Origin: Cyclina sinensis
Lineage: Eukaryota > Mollusca > Bivalvia > Venerida > Veneridae
NCBI GenBank assembly: GCA_012932295.1
Contig: JAAONU010000018.1
Location: 2,908,206 to 2,972,205 of the forward strand
DNA: 64,000 nucleotides
Direction of reading: 5' to 3'
Shown here: piece after piece, positions 12,538 through 24,067 of the stretch
How the letters are laid out: each line of letters starts with the position of its first letter
How positions within the stretch are numbered: position 1 is the first letter of the stretch
Notes under the pieces: model-generated
What the model saw: the letters and a program-made list of their open reading frames with translations, nothing else
Databases searched by the model: none
Told to the model about the DNA's origin: nothing
Made by a program: the position numbers and the translations under genes

Positions 12538-12841
12538 TCTTTTTCTAGAGGACCATTACTTTTATGTTCTTGTATTTTGCTTATGATCACATTTCTTATA
12601 GAACACAGGTTTTATCTAGAATTTTAAACTGAAAACATGGAACACATGCTCATCACCAACTATCAAGTTGGAATTTCTAGGCTATATCGAGATCATCTCA
12701 ATATTAAAAAAGCATCTATCACAGAATGCAAATTATCCACCAGTAACTAACTTTCGTTTGACAGACCATGACAGTTTTGCACTGAGACAGCAAATTTACA
12801 ACAAAAACCTTTCCCTCGCAGACTGCCTATATCAATAATTT

Positions 12842-13312
12842 TTAAGGATTGAAAGAAAATACTTCAATGCTTTTCCTCCTTGGTTCTCTTCTATCCATTT
12901 GTTCCCAAACAACATCAGTACACTCCATACTCTCTTTGTCTCGCTTAGTTAAAACTCTTTCATCAACAAAAGTTTTCATTTGACAAGATTCCTTTGGCAA
13001 AAGAGGCTCACAGTTTTCCTCTTTTAAAGGGGTCCAAAACTGATTTCTAAACTCAGTTTTATCTGAATCAAAGCTCCTTTTATATGGCATAACAGATTTA
13101 GGGTCATGTGCTATGTTTGGTACAGTAAGTTTAATTCTTTTGACACCACCAACTTGAGTATTAGGAGAATCTTTCTGATGTCTATGCACATCAAATTTAA
13201 CAATACTTCCAGTACTGTCTCTTAAATCCTGGTCATTTTTCATTACAACACTCTTCTTTCCCATCAATAATGTCCTACTTTCTGTCTCAGTTCTAGTTGT
13301 TCCAACACTCAT
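12842..13312 (-). CDS. Unrecognised 156-aa protein, possible single coding or terminal exon
   Basis: The longest ORF in the window. It reads M-S-V-G-T-T-R-T-E-T at the start and ends S-I-E-V-F-S-F-N-P-stop. The protein is hydrophilic, rich in Lys, Arg, Asp, Glu and Ser, with no signal peptide, membrane span or fold motif that I recognise; it is probably disordered. The frame stays open upstream to 13393, but I chose the ATG at 13312 because an acceptor-like sequence, TTCTTGTTCATTCTTATAG, ends at 13323, just 10 nt before it. An AATAAA lies about 305 nt after the stop. Joining it to the phase-0 first exons would give an early stop, so it is not a simple coding exon of that gene. It could be a nested intronic gene with a noncoding 5' exon, an alternative terminal exon used from its own ATG, or an old retrocopy. 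It contains K-F-D-V, another [R/K]FxV word, perhaps by chance. Confidence 0.5.
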   Translation of the reverse strand: MSVGTTRTETESRTLLMGKKSVVMKNDQDLRDSTGSIVKFDVHRHQKDSPNTQVGGVKRIKLTVPNIAHDPKSVMPYKRSFDSDKTEFRNQFWTPLKEENCEPLLPKESCQMKTFVDERVLTKRDKESMECTDVVWEQMDRREPRRKSIEVFSFNP

Positions 13313-13625
13313 TATGAAAATTCTATAAGAATGAACAAGAACAGTAACCACTTGAGACTGTCTTTTAATTATACTTCTCCATTGGTTGAGCAATTAGCAC
13401 TAAATAAATTTCTCCTCAAGTCATTTCTCCATCTGTCAATGTTACTGACATTGTATCCTTACACAAGAAACTACTGTCTGGATGTAAATAAAACATATGG
13501 TATATTCTTCTTACAGAACCTTATTATACTTTGAATGCAATGAGTATCAAGTGTTCAGAGGAAAACAGCAAAACTCAAGAAAAACAATATGCATCATACT
13601 AATAACTTGTACATATCATTCTGAA

Positions 13626-14280
13626 AACAACAGGGCTACGGTGGCCCTTGATTGCTCACCTAGCTGAATATATTGGCTGTGGGTATGCTGTTGAACAAAA
13701 ATCAGAAGCAATAATATTACAGTTTCTAAACCGAAAACTTTTAAAAAATATATTTTATACAAATAAGACCCATGAAGAGGGATCAACTTTTATCCTGGAG
13801 ACATATTCTGAACTAGAAGTTTGGGAGGAGATGTCATTTGAAGCCAGATGTTGACAAAAATCTATTTTTTAAACTCTTTTTGTTTCTGTTGTGAAACCAT
13901 TTGGGCAAAAGGAGGGTTAAAAACAAATATTTGTGATTTTTCTACTTTAAGCTACCCCATAGTACAGTGGAAAAAATAAAGGAATATTCTGGTTAAAAGA
14001 GAGTTTTGGGTTTAGGAGGAAAAGTTATTTTATTTTATTTTTTATTTTTAGCACTTGTGGCCCTTATATGCAACAGAGCAGAACTGTTTGAGCAATTTCA
14101 AAGAAAGGCAATATTAGGAACATTTCTGTAAATTTTGATGGAATATGGCCAAGGTGCAATTATTGAAGTAAAATGTTGACCATACACAAGGCATGACTCA
14201 ATTGATCATGATGGATGCCAGACACAGGGTGATCCTAATAGCTCACCCTTACAGCATAATTATGCTCAGGTGAGCTAAAA
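13626..14280 (+). mobile_element. Hairpin-ended element, family A copy 1
   Basis: Begins AACAACAGGGCTACGGTGG, then TTGCTCACCTAGCTG. Ends with the hairpin AGCTCACCCTTACAGC / ATGCTCAGGTGAGCT at 14240-14276, followed by AAAAA. The CGGA tract is replaced by a short ATGCCAGACACAGGG stretch. A diverged copy with a short core; its 68-aa ORF is not a gene. Confidence 0.65.
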
Positions 14281-16050
14281 ACACTTTAACCTTGGAAACT
14301 GTTGTCACTTATTTACTGCAGAAAGTTCACCTTTTTTCTTTATAATCATTAATGTAACATGTAAATATGCTTTTCCATTCTAATGGATTCGGCTGAAACT
14401 GATTCAACTTTCTTGTATCTAATTAATCTTAGGATAATAAAAAGTACCCTATTTTATAAAACACCTAGTGTTGTGTTCTTACATCATAAGCAAAAAATAG
14501 TAATCATTCTTGTAATGTCTTTTTGTATAACAATATATAAACTGGCACCAAAGCAGCTGAACAGCTCCCTTCAAAATTTTTAATAGCTTGTGATATTGTA
14601 CCTTCAGAATTAATATTGTATACTTGCAACAATTTTTTACAAAAGTAACATGAATTTAAAACCCATTTTTCAGCAATTCTGGTTTGGTTTTGAATAATTT
14701 GAATACGCTGAATCATATAAATTTACATCTTTTGAAATGATTCCTATTAAAATATTAAAATCACACTTTTTTGAAATTCTCATAAAATTGTTAGATTATA
14801 TTATGCATAGTTCCACTGACAACAATGATAACTCCAATTTTAATTTTCTACATGTTAATTTGTACCCTGAACAATCACACAGTTTGAATTGTGCACACTT
14901 TTTCTTCCCCCTGCTACAAAGTATTTGTAATAGCACTAAACGGCATATTACTTTATATACTGAAGACCCATTTTCCAAAAAAAAAAAAAAAAAAAAAAAA
15001 AATCATTTTGCCATCAATTCATTATTTCTGCAAGTTTCTGTCTTTTGATTATAGTATTTCAACATTGTCCCATAAATGTTGGCTCCATTGCTTATTCTCT
15101 GGATTACAATAATATTTGCCTGTCATCTTTAATCCTCAATATGGTCAATCAAATGGTTGCATAACAGACAATACTTTCTTCCATTATTTTTCTGCATGAA
15201 CTCTCTTCAGTATATATTATCTTTTTTTCTCTAAACATTATTTCTTTCTAATTAGAAAAGACCAATAGTTGTAAAAAAAAAACAATTTCTTGTAAACAAT
15301 TTTTTGCAAGTCAATTAGATAAATGCTTTTTAATCTTTAAGTCCTAGGCCTATAATCTGTCCTACATTATAAGTTTTAACTCCATGGTGTCTCCTGGTAT
15401 AAATTACAAACTGCAATCATCTAAAAGCTATTTATATATAATCCACAAATATGTCTGTCTGCATATGCTATCATAGTTAAAATCCTATTCATACAAATAT
15501 GCATAAACACACAAAAACATTTTGGCCACAAAACCACCAAACATCAAAATATATTCCCCTTTTCCTTTTGTTACAAAATGCTTCTAAAGCATTACAGTCA
15601 TCTGGAAAAACACCTTGTTAGGTCAATATTATTGTGAATGAATATATTCTCTGGTGTAACAGCAGGTTCTGGCATAACTGTCTCTAGGGGAAAATTTCAT
15701 ACTAATATTCTAAACAGACACAGTATAAAAACAAATTATTTTGGTCTGTTACTGTACATAAGCATCATGAATTTCACAAAGTCCACCTAGCTCTGATCTA
15801 AAAATAAACGCTGCCTGCATGAATCATGTGGCATCCTTTCCTCTGGTTTCTGATCTACTGCCTCGTACAGTCTTGAAACTGACACCTTAATATATAACTG
15901 ATAATTATATTGAAGCTACAACATGTAAAGACAAGCAATAACTTCTTCACTTGTTCCAAGTAACTATAATGACCCTATACCCACTGATCCCACCCCCGCT
16001 CCCCCCTCAATACACACACGTCGAAGAGAATCTTACAATGATTCAACAAA
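14281..16050. other. Noncoding stretch with a 26-A homopolymer
   Basis: AT-rich intron-like DNA. An uninterrupted run of 26 A lies at 14977-15002; no SINE or LINE body is recognisable directly upstream, so it is a simple homopolymer or a very old tail. The two ORFs over the A-run (poly-Lys) are artefacts. Confidence 0.45.
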
Positions 16051-16056
16051 TGGAAG

Positions 16057-16916
16057 AACAAGAGCACCACTGGGCGGAGCATTATAATGCTCAAAGAGTG
16101 TTTTTTCTAAGTATGATGCATTTGTGATATAAGGGATCATATCTGAATTTTAGGTATTGTAATTTGTATAGATGACAGTCTTTCAGAAGTAATGTAAATC
16201 AATAGGGGCATTCACTCACTGTGTGCAACCATTATATGAATTCTGAAGTCTCTATGACAAATGGTTGTCAAGTTACAGAGTGTAAATGATTGTAAACATT
16301 TAGGTCACTGTGACTTTGATCTTTGACATACTAGCCCCAAAATGTAAAGGGGTTATTCACTCAGTGTGTGCAATCATGATATAAAGTTTGAAGTCTCTAA
16401 AACATATGATTGTCAAATTACATGGCGGAAGTGGTTTTCAATGTTAATCTGACTGTGACCTTGAACTTTGACCTACTGACCCCAAAATCAATGGGGGTCA
16501 TTCACTCAATGTGTGCAACCACTATATGAATTCTGAAGTATCTATGACAAATGGTGTCGAGTTACAGAGTGTAAATGATTGTAAACATTTAGGTCACTGT
16601 GACCTTGACCTTTGACATACTGTCCCCAAAATGTACAGGGGTCATTCACTCTATGTGTGTAATCATGATATAAAGTTTGAAGTCTCTATAACAAACGATT
16701 ATCAAGTGAAATGGCAGAAATGGTTTTCAATGTTAAGGTCCATGTGCGGTCAATAGGGGTCATCCACTCAATGTGGGCAATAATAATCATATGAAGGTAA
16801 AAGACTGTAGGCCAATGAGTACTAAAGTTATCCTCCAGAAACCAAGTTGCTAATGGACAGATGGATGGATGGACGCCAAGGACCATAACATTATATGCCC
16901 CCTTCGGACATATAAA
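16057..16916 (+). mobile_element. Hairpin-ended element, family H
   Basis: Begins AACAAGAGCACCACTGGG, then the palindrome GAGCATTATAATGCTC. The core is monomers of about 150 bp (GGGGTCATTCACTCAATGTG, CTCTATGACAAATGGT) carrying nuclear-receptor-like words. It ends with GGATGGATGGACG and a stem of TATATG / CATATA at about 16892-16914, followed by AAAATT. Noncoding. Confidence 0.55.
16591..16605. promoter_or_regulatory. Perfect palindromic oestrogen-response-element-like site
   Basis: AGGTCACTGTGACCT is an exact match to the AGGTCAnnnTGACCT consensus, directly followed by TGACC and TTTGAC half-sites. It lies inside a family H monomer. Function is unknown; a repeat-borne match is not evidence of regulation. 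Confidence 0.35.
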
Positions 16917-17470
16917 AATTGAGAGAAAAAACTTTCTGCATCAGGTCAACTGTTATATATAAACAATATCTGTTGATGAAATATTATGGGTCAAGTGTAT
17001 GAACCATTTTCAGAAGAAAATCTACATGTTTTGAAAGACAAAATATGTCTGCAAGTTGTGCATTAAAACAAACTGCTATTCCTTTCATTATAATGCTGGC
17101 TTTGCAAAATTTGTTTTTCCTCAAAAATACCATAAATTGAGTGATAAAACCTGTTGACCACAATTTGATGTTACAGTCAATAAGTGATTAATATCTGTTG
17201 AAAGATTTCCTACAGCCTCATTTAGGGCAATCATCATACTAACTACCTAGCAGTCATTTCCAGTTTTGTAGAAAGCTGCCATTAAGTCTTTTAAATATAT
17301 TTTCTCCTTGTTACAATACAACATCAGAAAAACAACCACATTAATCATTCATTATAAAACAAAGGTCCATCAAGATAACAGAGCTTTAGTAAGGTCAGTG
17401 TTTGTAAGAATAAATTGTAGGCTAGGTCTGTAACAGTACCAATAACAGTCTTATGAAGTTTCATGAAGGT
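16917..17470. other. Noncoding stretch
   Basis: No feature recognised. Confidence 0.35.
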
Positions 17471-17477
17471 AAAACCA

Positions 17478-18700
17478 AACAAGAAACATGGCAATGCCAC
17501 GAAACCAGGTTTTCAAAAATGTTGTTCTGATTCTATACTATAGTATGAATTTTGGAATGAAGATTGCTATGAATATTCAAAAGATTATAACATGACATGA
17601 AGGAAAAGATAATATTCATGAGAATACATGATAATGAGTAGGATGTAAATTTCGGCTAACAATACTGTCTGCAAGGAGTATACTTAATAATGAGACAACA
17701 ATTTCTGCACGTCATCTTGATGTGGTAAACATTTGTCTGAAGTTTCATCAAAATTCTTCAAAGGGTTGAAGAGTTACAGAGCGGACAGGATTTTCAATGT
17801 TAATGTCACTGTGACCTTGACCTTGGAGCCATCAAAATTCTTCAAAGGGTTGAAGAGTTACAGAGCGGACAGGATTTTCAATGTTAATGTCACTGTGACC
17901 TTGACCTTGGAGCCAGCCATGCGGAACATGCGTTCTGCACGTCATCTTGATGTGGTAAACATTTGTCTGAAGTTTCATCAAAATTCTTCAAAGGGTTGAA
18001 GAGTTACAGAGCGGACAGGATTTTCAATGTTAATGTCACTGTGACCTTGACCTTGGAGCCAGCCATGCGGAACATGCGTTCTGCACGTCATCTTGATGTG
18101 GTAAACATTTGTCTGAAGTTTCATCAAAATTCTTCAAAGGGTTGAAGAGTTACAGAGCGGACAGGATTTTCAATGTTAATGTCACTGTGACCTTGACCTT
18201 GGAGCCAGCCATGCGGAACATGCGTTCTGCACGTCATCTTGATGTGGTAAACATTTGTCTGAAGTTTCATCAAAATTCTTCAAAGGGTTGAAGAGTTACA
18301 GAGCGGACAGGATTTTCAATGTTAATGTCACTGTGACCTTGACCTTGGAGCCAGCCATGCGGAACATGCGTTCTGCACGTCATCTTGATGTGGTAAACAT
18401 TTGTCTGAAGTTTCATCAAAATTCTTCAAAGGGTTGAAGAGTTACAGAGCGGACAGGATTTTCAATGTTAATGTCACTGTGACCTTGACCTTGGAGCCAG
18501 CCATGCGGAACATGCGTTCTGCACGTCATCTTGATGTGGTAAACATTTGTCTGAAGTTTCATCAAAATTCTTCAAAGGGTTGAAGAGTTACAGAGCGGAC
18601 ACAATTTCGTTTGACGCCCGCCCGCCCATCCGCCCATCCGCCCGCCATACCCCAATCTAATAACCAGGATTTTCAAAATTGAAAACCTGGTTAAAAATAT
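17478..18700 (+). mobile_element. Hairpin-ended element, family I, with 146-bp array
   Basis: Begins AACAAGAAACATGGCAATGCC and AACCAGGTTTTC. It ends with a CGCCCGCC-rich tract and the hairpin AACCAGGATTTTC / GAAAACCTGGTT at 18662-18692, followed by AAAAATATAA. Between 17734 and 18595 it holds tandem copies of a 146-bp unit that look identical by eye, after a shortened first unit. 146 is not a multiple of three, so the repeated 60-aa ORFs shift frame in every unit and are not genes. The core is homologous to families B and G. Confidence 0.8.
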
Positions 18701-20000
18701 AACCAGCAGGAATTTAATATTGTGACCTAGTTTCAATCTTAAAGAGATGTTCTGCAAACAAACACAATAGTTTTGAAGACTGGGTCAAAATTTGTCTGCT
18801 CATATGGGAGTTCTTACACCCTGTGACCTTAATTTGTACTCCATCCTATCAAGCTAAAAATTACCAAAGAATTTGTTAACAAAAAGTCACATAAATTTCT
18901 GCAAAAACTGAGCTGAAACTTTTACCAGATACTATAAATGCCTGAATATTGTATGGTAGTGTGTAAAATATTTATCCCCAATCTGGCCTCAAAATCTTGG
19001 GAAAAATGCTTGCATTGGAATACAATATGCACTTACATTTGGTCTGGAAATTGACGTACCATTTGGCGATTTTTTCATTCTAGTAGTGGCCATTTTCGGA
19101 GAATGTAACAATAACATTGTATGGAAATTGCAATTCTCTAAGTATTTCATTAAGAACTATTACTAAAGCGACAATTTCTTTCGAAAATATTCAAGATGAC
19201 TAAATGGTCTGTACACACATTTTCATACATTTATCTGACCTTTGACCTCTATGTGTGACCTTAACCACAGGGACCTGAATTCTGAGCGAGACACTCCATC
19301 TCACAATGGTGAACATATCTGCCAAGTTATATTAAAAAACCTCAATTCATGTAGAAGTTTTGCTCCGAACAAGCATTTTCCTCTGACCTCTAAGTGTGAC
19401 CTTGACCTTGGACATAGAGACCTGGTTAATGCGCCCAACACTACCTCTTATGATGGTGAACCATTGTATAAAGTAATACTAAAATCCCACCATGCATGTT
19501 ACGATGTAGAAGATATTATTATGCTCTGGACAAAACTGGATGCTGCTGGACCATATACTCTTTCTGACTTCTTCACCAGTCTGTAGGCAACTGCTGAAAA
19601 CATGACCCAGCCCATAATGCTCTCTTAGGCATTAATAATTCACAGAAGAATCAATAAAATATGTAGCAAGATTAACCACTTTCAAGGTAGAAATTTATGT
19701 GAAAGGTTTAATGACTTAATAGCTACTTCTTCATTTGAAGTTTCACTCAAGGGCAGGCTTAATACAAACACTATCACTGATTTACATCTATTATGCAATA
19801 GTAGCTACAAAAAAAACAGGTTTTTGGAGTTAAAATCAACTTATTTAGCAGGGTAAATATTACTTAGGAGCTACTTAAGGTTGCTTCCACCAGTGGCCTC
19901 TCAATCAGGAAGACCAAGGTTAACTAAAATTGTACAAACAGAAATCAGTAATATGAATACTTTATACTTAGCAATGTCAAAAGAATGAAGATTACCAAAA
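18701..20000. other. Noncoding stretch with a two-unit TGACCTTGACC relic
   Basis: Mostly plain sequence. At about 19225-19505 two diverged copies of a unit of roughly 140 bp occur (TGACCTCTATGTGTGACC and TGACCTCTAAGTGTGACC, each followed by ATGGTGAAC), a core fragment without element ends. The 114-aa ORF over it is not supported as a gene. Confidence 0.4.
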
Positions 20001-20735
20001 AACAAGAGGAAAAGATGGTCCTTGGGTTGCTCACCTGAAAAGAAACTTCCAAACAACTGGTGGAGAGGGGGGTGAGGGTGGTGGTGGCACCCAAGGGTTG
20101 TGTCAAATGCCAGACAGTTCAAATACCACATAAGATATCAAACACATATTTTCAAACCAAGAAATAAGGTCAATAGTTCAAGGAAAACCAAAGTCAAATT
20201 TGAAGTCTGTATGCAAACTTAAAGATACAAAGAGTTAAAATTTCAAACACATATCTTCAAAAACAAAGGAGTAGGTCAGTAGGTCAAGGGCAGCTAAGGT
20301 CAAAGTTAAAATCTGCATGCAAATTTATACAGTTAAAATTTCATTGATGTAGCTTCAAAAAGAAAGAAAGTAGGTCAGTAGGTCACATGAAGGTCAAGAA
20401 CAAAGATGGATGAAGGTTAAGTACCTTCTTACTCCATCCAATGATTTTTTTTTCGTAAGCTCTAGGCCTTCTGGTCTCAGACAAGAAGATTTTTCCTTTC
20501 AGTTGCCATGGCAACCAGAGGTCTGCATGGAATTCCATTTTTTATAAAACTTTGAAAGAGGACCATACAAGGATCATTTCTGTAAAGTTTAATTGCAACT
20601 GACCCCGTGGTATAATAGGAGATGTTGTTTAAAGTCAATTGTGGACGACGGACTGACAGCTGACAGACGATGGACAGATCACAGACAAAACAGCATACTA
20701 AAAGCTAACCTGACTTCACTCAAGAGAGCTAACAA
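20001..20735 (+). mobile_element. Diverged family A element
   Basis: Begins AACAAGAGGAAAAGATGG, then TTGCTCACCTGAAAAG. The core has GTAGGTCAGTAGGTCAA words as in the 487-1648 copy. It ends with GGACGACGGAC-like sequence and a weak hairpin AGCTAACCTGA / CTCAAGAGAGCT at 20703-20730. Confidence 0.5.
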
Positions 20736-20870
20736 TGTATGTGTAATATAATCATAATGTCATGTATTGTAATATGTAGTTTGTAATTTATGAAAGAAGG
20801 TCAAGGTTAATTATGCAGGTCAAGTTGACAGCAGATTTCAATTTAACTGTGTAAGACAATGACATAATGT

Positions 20871-21749
20871 CAGACATGGATTAATCGATTAAAGTAATTT
20901 AATCGATTATTAATTGATTAATATTTTTAGATAATCATCAATAATCATTAATCAAGCATTTTTATTATTAATGATTAATAATTTAATCGATTATTGTAAA
21001 AAAAAGGGCAGTAATCATGATTGTTTTATGATTAAAATAAGATTACTTTTTTATGGTCAAGAGCTTAAGAAAATTGATGACAAAGTTTGAGAAATAACAA
21101 AATCTTGGTATTAGAGTCATAACAAAAGATGAAAAGAAGTCAATTATCACTTGTATACAAAGCATGCCTAAGCCAGAGGGCACAGACCATTGTAATTTGG
21201 TTTTATAGATAATCAGTTAATGTGGGGATAAACTGGCTAGTTACTTGTATGTAAGCAAAGAAAATATTCACTATTATACTCCATATTATTGAATATGATA
21301 ATTGCCCTTTAACTAATACTCCATATTATTGAATATGATAACTGCCCTTTAACTAAGTTGTGCCCATGCTAAATCATCTTTGCTCAGACATATTTTTTTA
21401 GTTTTGATATTAAAACAAATCATCCCTTTATAATCCATCTGCTCAGTATGAATATAAAACTGACTGCATGTGATTCATGAAACATTGTGAAATAAGACCC
21501 AGTGCAGGTCAGAATTTTCAACATGGCTGCAAGAAAACATTTTAAATTTCCGGATAATGTACCTTTTCTTACCTGTTTCTGTGTTTCTTCGAAAATAATC
21601 ATTAATCATGATTACTTTAGTTTTATGATTAATAATTTAATCGATTCCTGGTTTTTAGCAATTTAATCAATTAATAATCGATTATCCATATTTGGCTAAA
21701 TAATCAATTATTAATCGATTATTTTTCAAAGTAATCGAATCCATGTCTG
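20871..21749. mobile_element. hAT-like MITE with 8-bp target duplication CATAATGT
   Basis: Ends CAGACATGGATT at 20871 and, inverted, at 21749, flanked by the 8-bp direct repeat CATAATGT at 20863-20870 and 21750-21757. Both subterminal regions are packed with AATCGATTA palindromes. The interior has a direct duplication of about 38 bp at 21280-21356. No transposase recognised. An 8-bp duplication with CA...TG ends fits the hAT superfamily. Confidence 0.85.
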
Positions 21750-21757
21750 CATAATGT

Positions 21758-22339
21758 ATTAAATTTGTAATAAATGACCAAAACATAAATCCATTATAAT
21801 ATGAAAACCCTAAATATAGGTCAAGGTCAAAGATTATTTTCCCTAAATTATTAACAGCAGCAAAAAAAAGCATTACAAAATATATTTTTACCTGCATGTG
21901 GATACGGTAATGCCTTTATAATTAAGAATTAAAACTGACATGCCATTTGTATCCTTGATACCAATCATGTCATAAAATTAAACAATTATAATTAGTTTTT
22001 CTTGAAAATAATTTCCAAACAAATATCTGAAGAAAGGGACTTATATCAACAGACTTAAAAATTCATCCTATTTATTTATGAGTTCTACGATACTTAATAA
22101 TACAATGTGTATCTAACTTCTTCTTTTTCAAATAGCCACATCTAAATGTGGACTACCACTTTTTAACCAATGACCATAAAAAAGCAAAGCTTTACCCTGG
22201 GATTATTGGAGTGAACTACATGTACTCTAAGAATATGGTTAAACATTGAGTGGTGTAATCAAAACAAACACTACTTGATTATGAAAATTATCCAAAAGAT
22301 TTATACACCACACAAATTACAGTAAAACAACAAACTTAC
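21758..22339. other. Intron-like noncoding stretch
   Basis: Plain AT-rich DNA between the hAT-like MITE and the candidate first exon. Nothing else recognised. Confidence 0.35.
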
Positions 22340-22432
22340 GTTTACTGATGGTACACTCACTGCACGAGTTCTCTCTAATTTCAGTTTTGGTTTGGGCGGC
22401 CTTGCCGAGTAGTTTACAAGGTAACCGTGCAT
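22340..22432 (-). CDS. Candidate alternative first exon, 31 codons
   Basis: On the minus strand an ATG at 22432 opens 31 codons that run without a stop into a strong donor, AAAC/GTAAGTTTG, in phase 0. The peptide starts M-H-G-Y-L-V-N-Y-S-A-R-P-P and ends S-V-P-S-V-N: basic and proline-containing, plausible coding sequence in an otherwise AT-rich intron. An in-frame TAG lies about 36 nt upstream with no ATG between, so this ATG is the first possible start, although its Kozak context (T at -3) is weak. I see no good acceptor upstream, which favours a first exon over an internal one. It would join in frame to the phase-0 exon at 6117-6287, replacing the 58153-58260 start and giving N-F-T-V in place of K-F-T-V. 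Too short for standard ORF listing; RNA evidence would decide. Confidence 0.45.
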
Positions 22433-23217
22433 TAAGTTTTCATATATTGGGCTGGCTTCATTGTGTTTTAAGTTCTAACTCCGACCAATCTTAATTGTCA
22501 CATGTTTATAAATTTATATGGATAAACTGCAAATATTCACAATATAACTAATGTTGATGAAAAACAATTCATAATGATTTTGTCAATTTAGACTATCACC
22601 AACATTTTGCTCATTATTTTTTCTTCTCACATGAAAATAAAATGTCTACTCCAATTTTCTGCATCTGACATGGTTAAAAGCAGGACAAAGTTTTTTTCCT
22701 GCATTTCCACATGTGCAAAGTAATCAAAATCTTTTATTACAAATCACAATACTTCAGTCAATTAAAACAAGAACAATATATTTCACAGAACAAATCCACT
22801 GATCTATCTAGTTATGAGAATTTATCCAATAACCAGTCTCTCTTCCATTAACTCTCTGAGCCTCAAAACTGCCAAATTTCTAGGAAAGTATCTGCAAATT
22901 TTGAAAGTCAGAACTTTGCAGATCAGGAAGAAAGAATGCAGAATCCTACATTACAGTGACTTCTCTGTTTTACTTAAGTGTTTTCCATTTAAATAGTTGG
23001 AATTCAAATTTTCATTTACTTTAATCCAAAAAGTAAAGCTTCATTTCTTGAATAAGATAATTTCATCTAAAAAGGACAATCATCATTATTTACAGCTGAT
23101 CTTGAGAAGAGATCAATCTGACTAATGGTTATATAAATCAAAGTTTTCTGAATATTTCTCCAAGTGATATATTTTAATACCTACAATCATGTCCTAATTA
23201 ACTGACCTGAAAACAAA
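22433..23217. other. Noncoding stretch upstream of the candidate first exon
   Basis: No element ends or splice-flanked ORF recognised. A promoter for the 22340-22432 exon would lie here, but no clear TATA box is visible. Confidence 0.35.
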
Positions 23218-24067
23218 AGCCACCGCAAGCAGGGGCCATGCTCGACTTTTTACTATTTCCAAAGGCAAACACATCAGAGGAAGCAAATTTGGTGAATTGT
23301 TTGCACAGGCAACATCATTTGGAAATATAATTATCAAATCCATCTATACATAACAGAGGTATGGCCAATTTTAGCAATTTTCAGTAATTTGATCTTGAAA
23401 GTCAAGGTAAAATAAAGGTCAATGTCAAGTTCAGTTTAACCTTCTTTTGAGGTATTGTGTAAAAGGTAGTTTATAATGTCCAAGTATGAAAACCAATAAT
23501 AACAAAGATATAGCAAATTTTAGCAATGTCAAAGTCATTTAAAGGTAAAGGCAATACTTGAATTATTCAACATGTTCATTTATTCTCAATGTTGTTTTGT
23601 CCCAGTATGATTCAAATGCATCAATAAATAACAAAGCTTTGGCTATTTCAGCAAAATTCAATAATTTGACCTTGAAACTCAAGGTAATTTTCAGGTCAAA
23701 GTCATACCTGAATAACACAACTTGTCAGTTTTGCCATAATTGTTGTTTTATCAAAGTATGAATCAAATCCATAAATAAATGAGAAAGTTATGACAATTTC
23801 AGCAAAATTCAATAATTTGACTTTGACAGTCAAGGTCATTTAAAGATCAAAGTCATTCTTGAATTATTCAACATGTCGTTTTTTTTTTTCATAAGTGTTG
23901 TTTTATCCAAGTATGATTCAAATCCAACTAAAAAAACCCAAAGAAAATGCCAATTTAAGAAAAATTCAATAATTTGACCTTGAACCTCAAGGTCATTTTA
24001 AGATCAAGGTCTTACTTGAATTATTCAACCTGTTAGTTTTGTCATAAGTGTTGTTTTGTCAAAGTCA

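Noticed and set aside
12842..13312. In-frame joining of this ORF to the 58153 or 22340 first exon
   Set aside because: From a phase-0 donor to the acceptor at 13322 the frame hits TAG within about ten codons.
14977..15002. 26-A run as the tail of a retroposon
   Set aside because: No recognisable SINE/LINE body or target duplication next to it.
17733..18583. Five overlapping 60-88 aa ORFs that are nearly identical
   Set aside because: They come from the 146-bp array, whose length is not a multiple of three, so each unit is in a new frame; there is no protein repeat.
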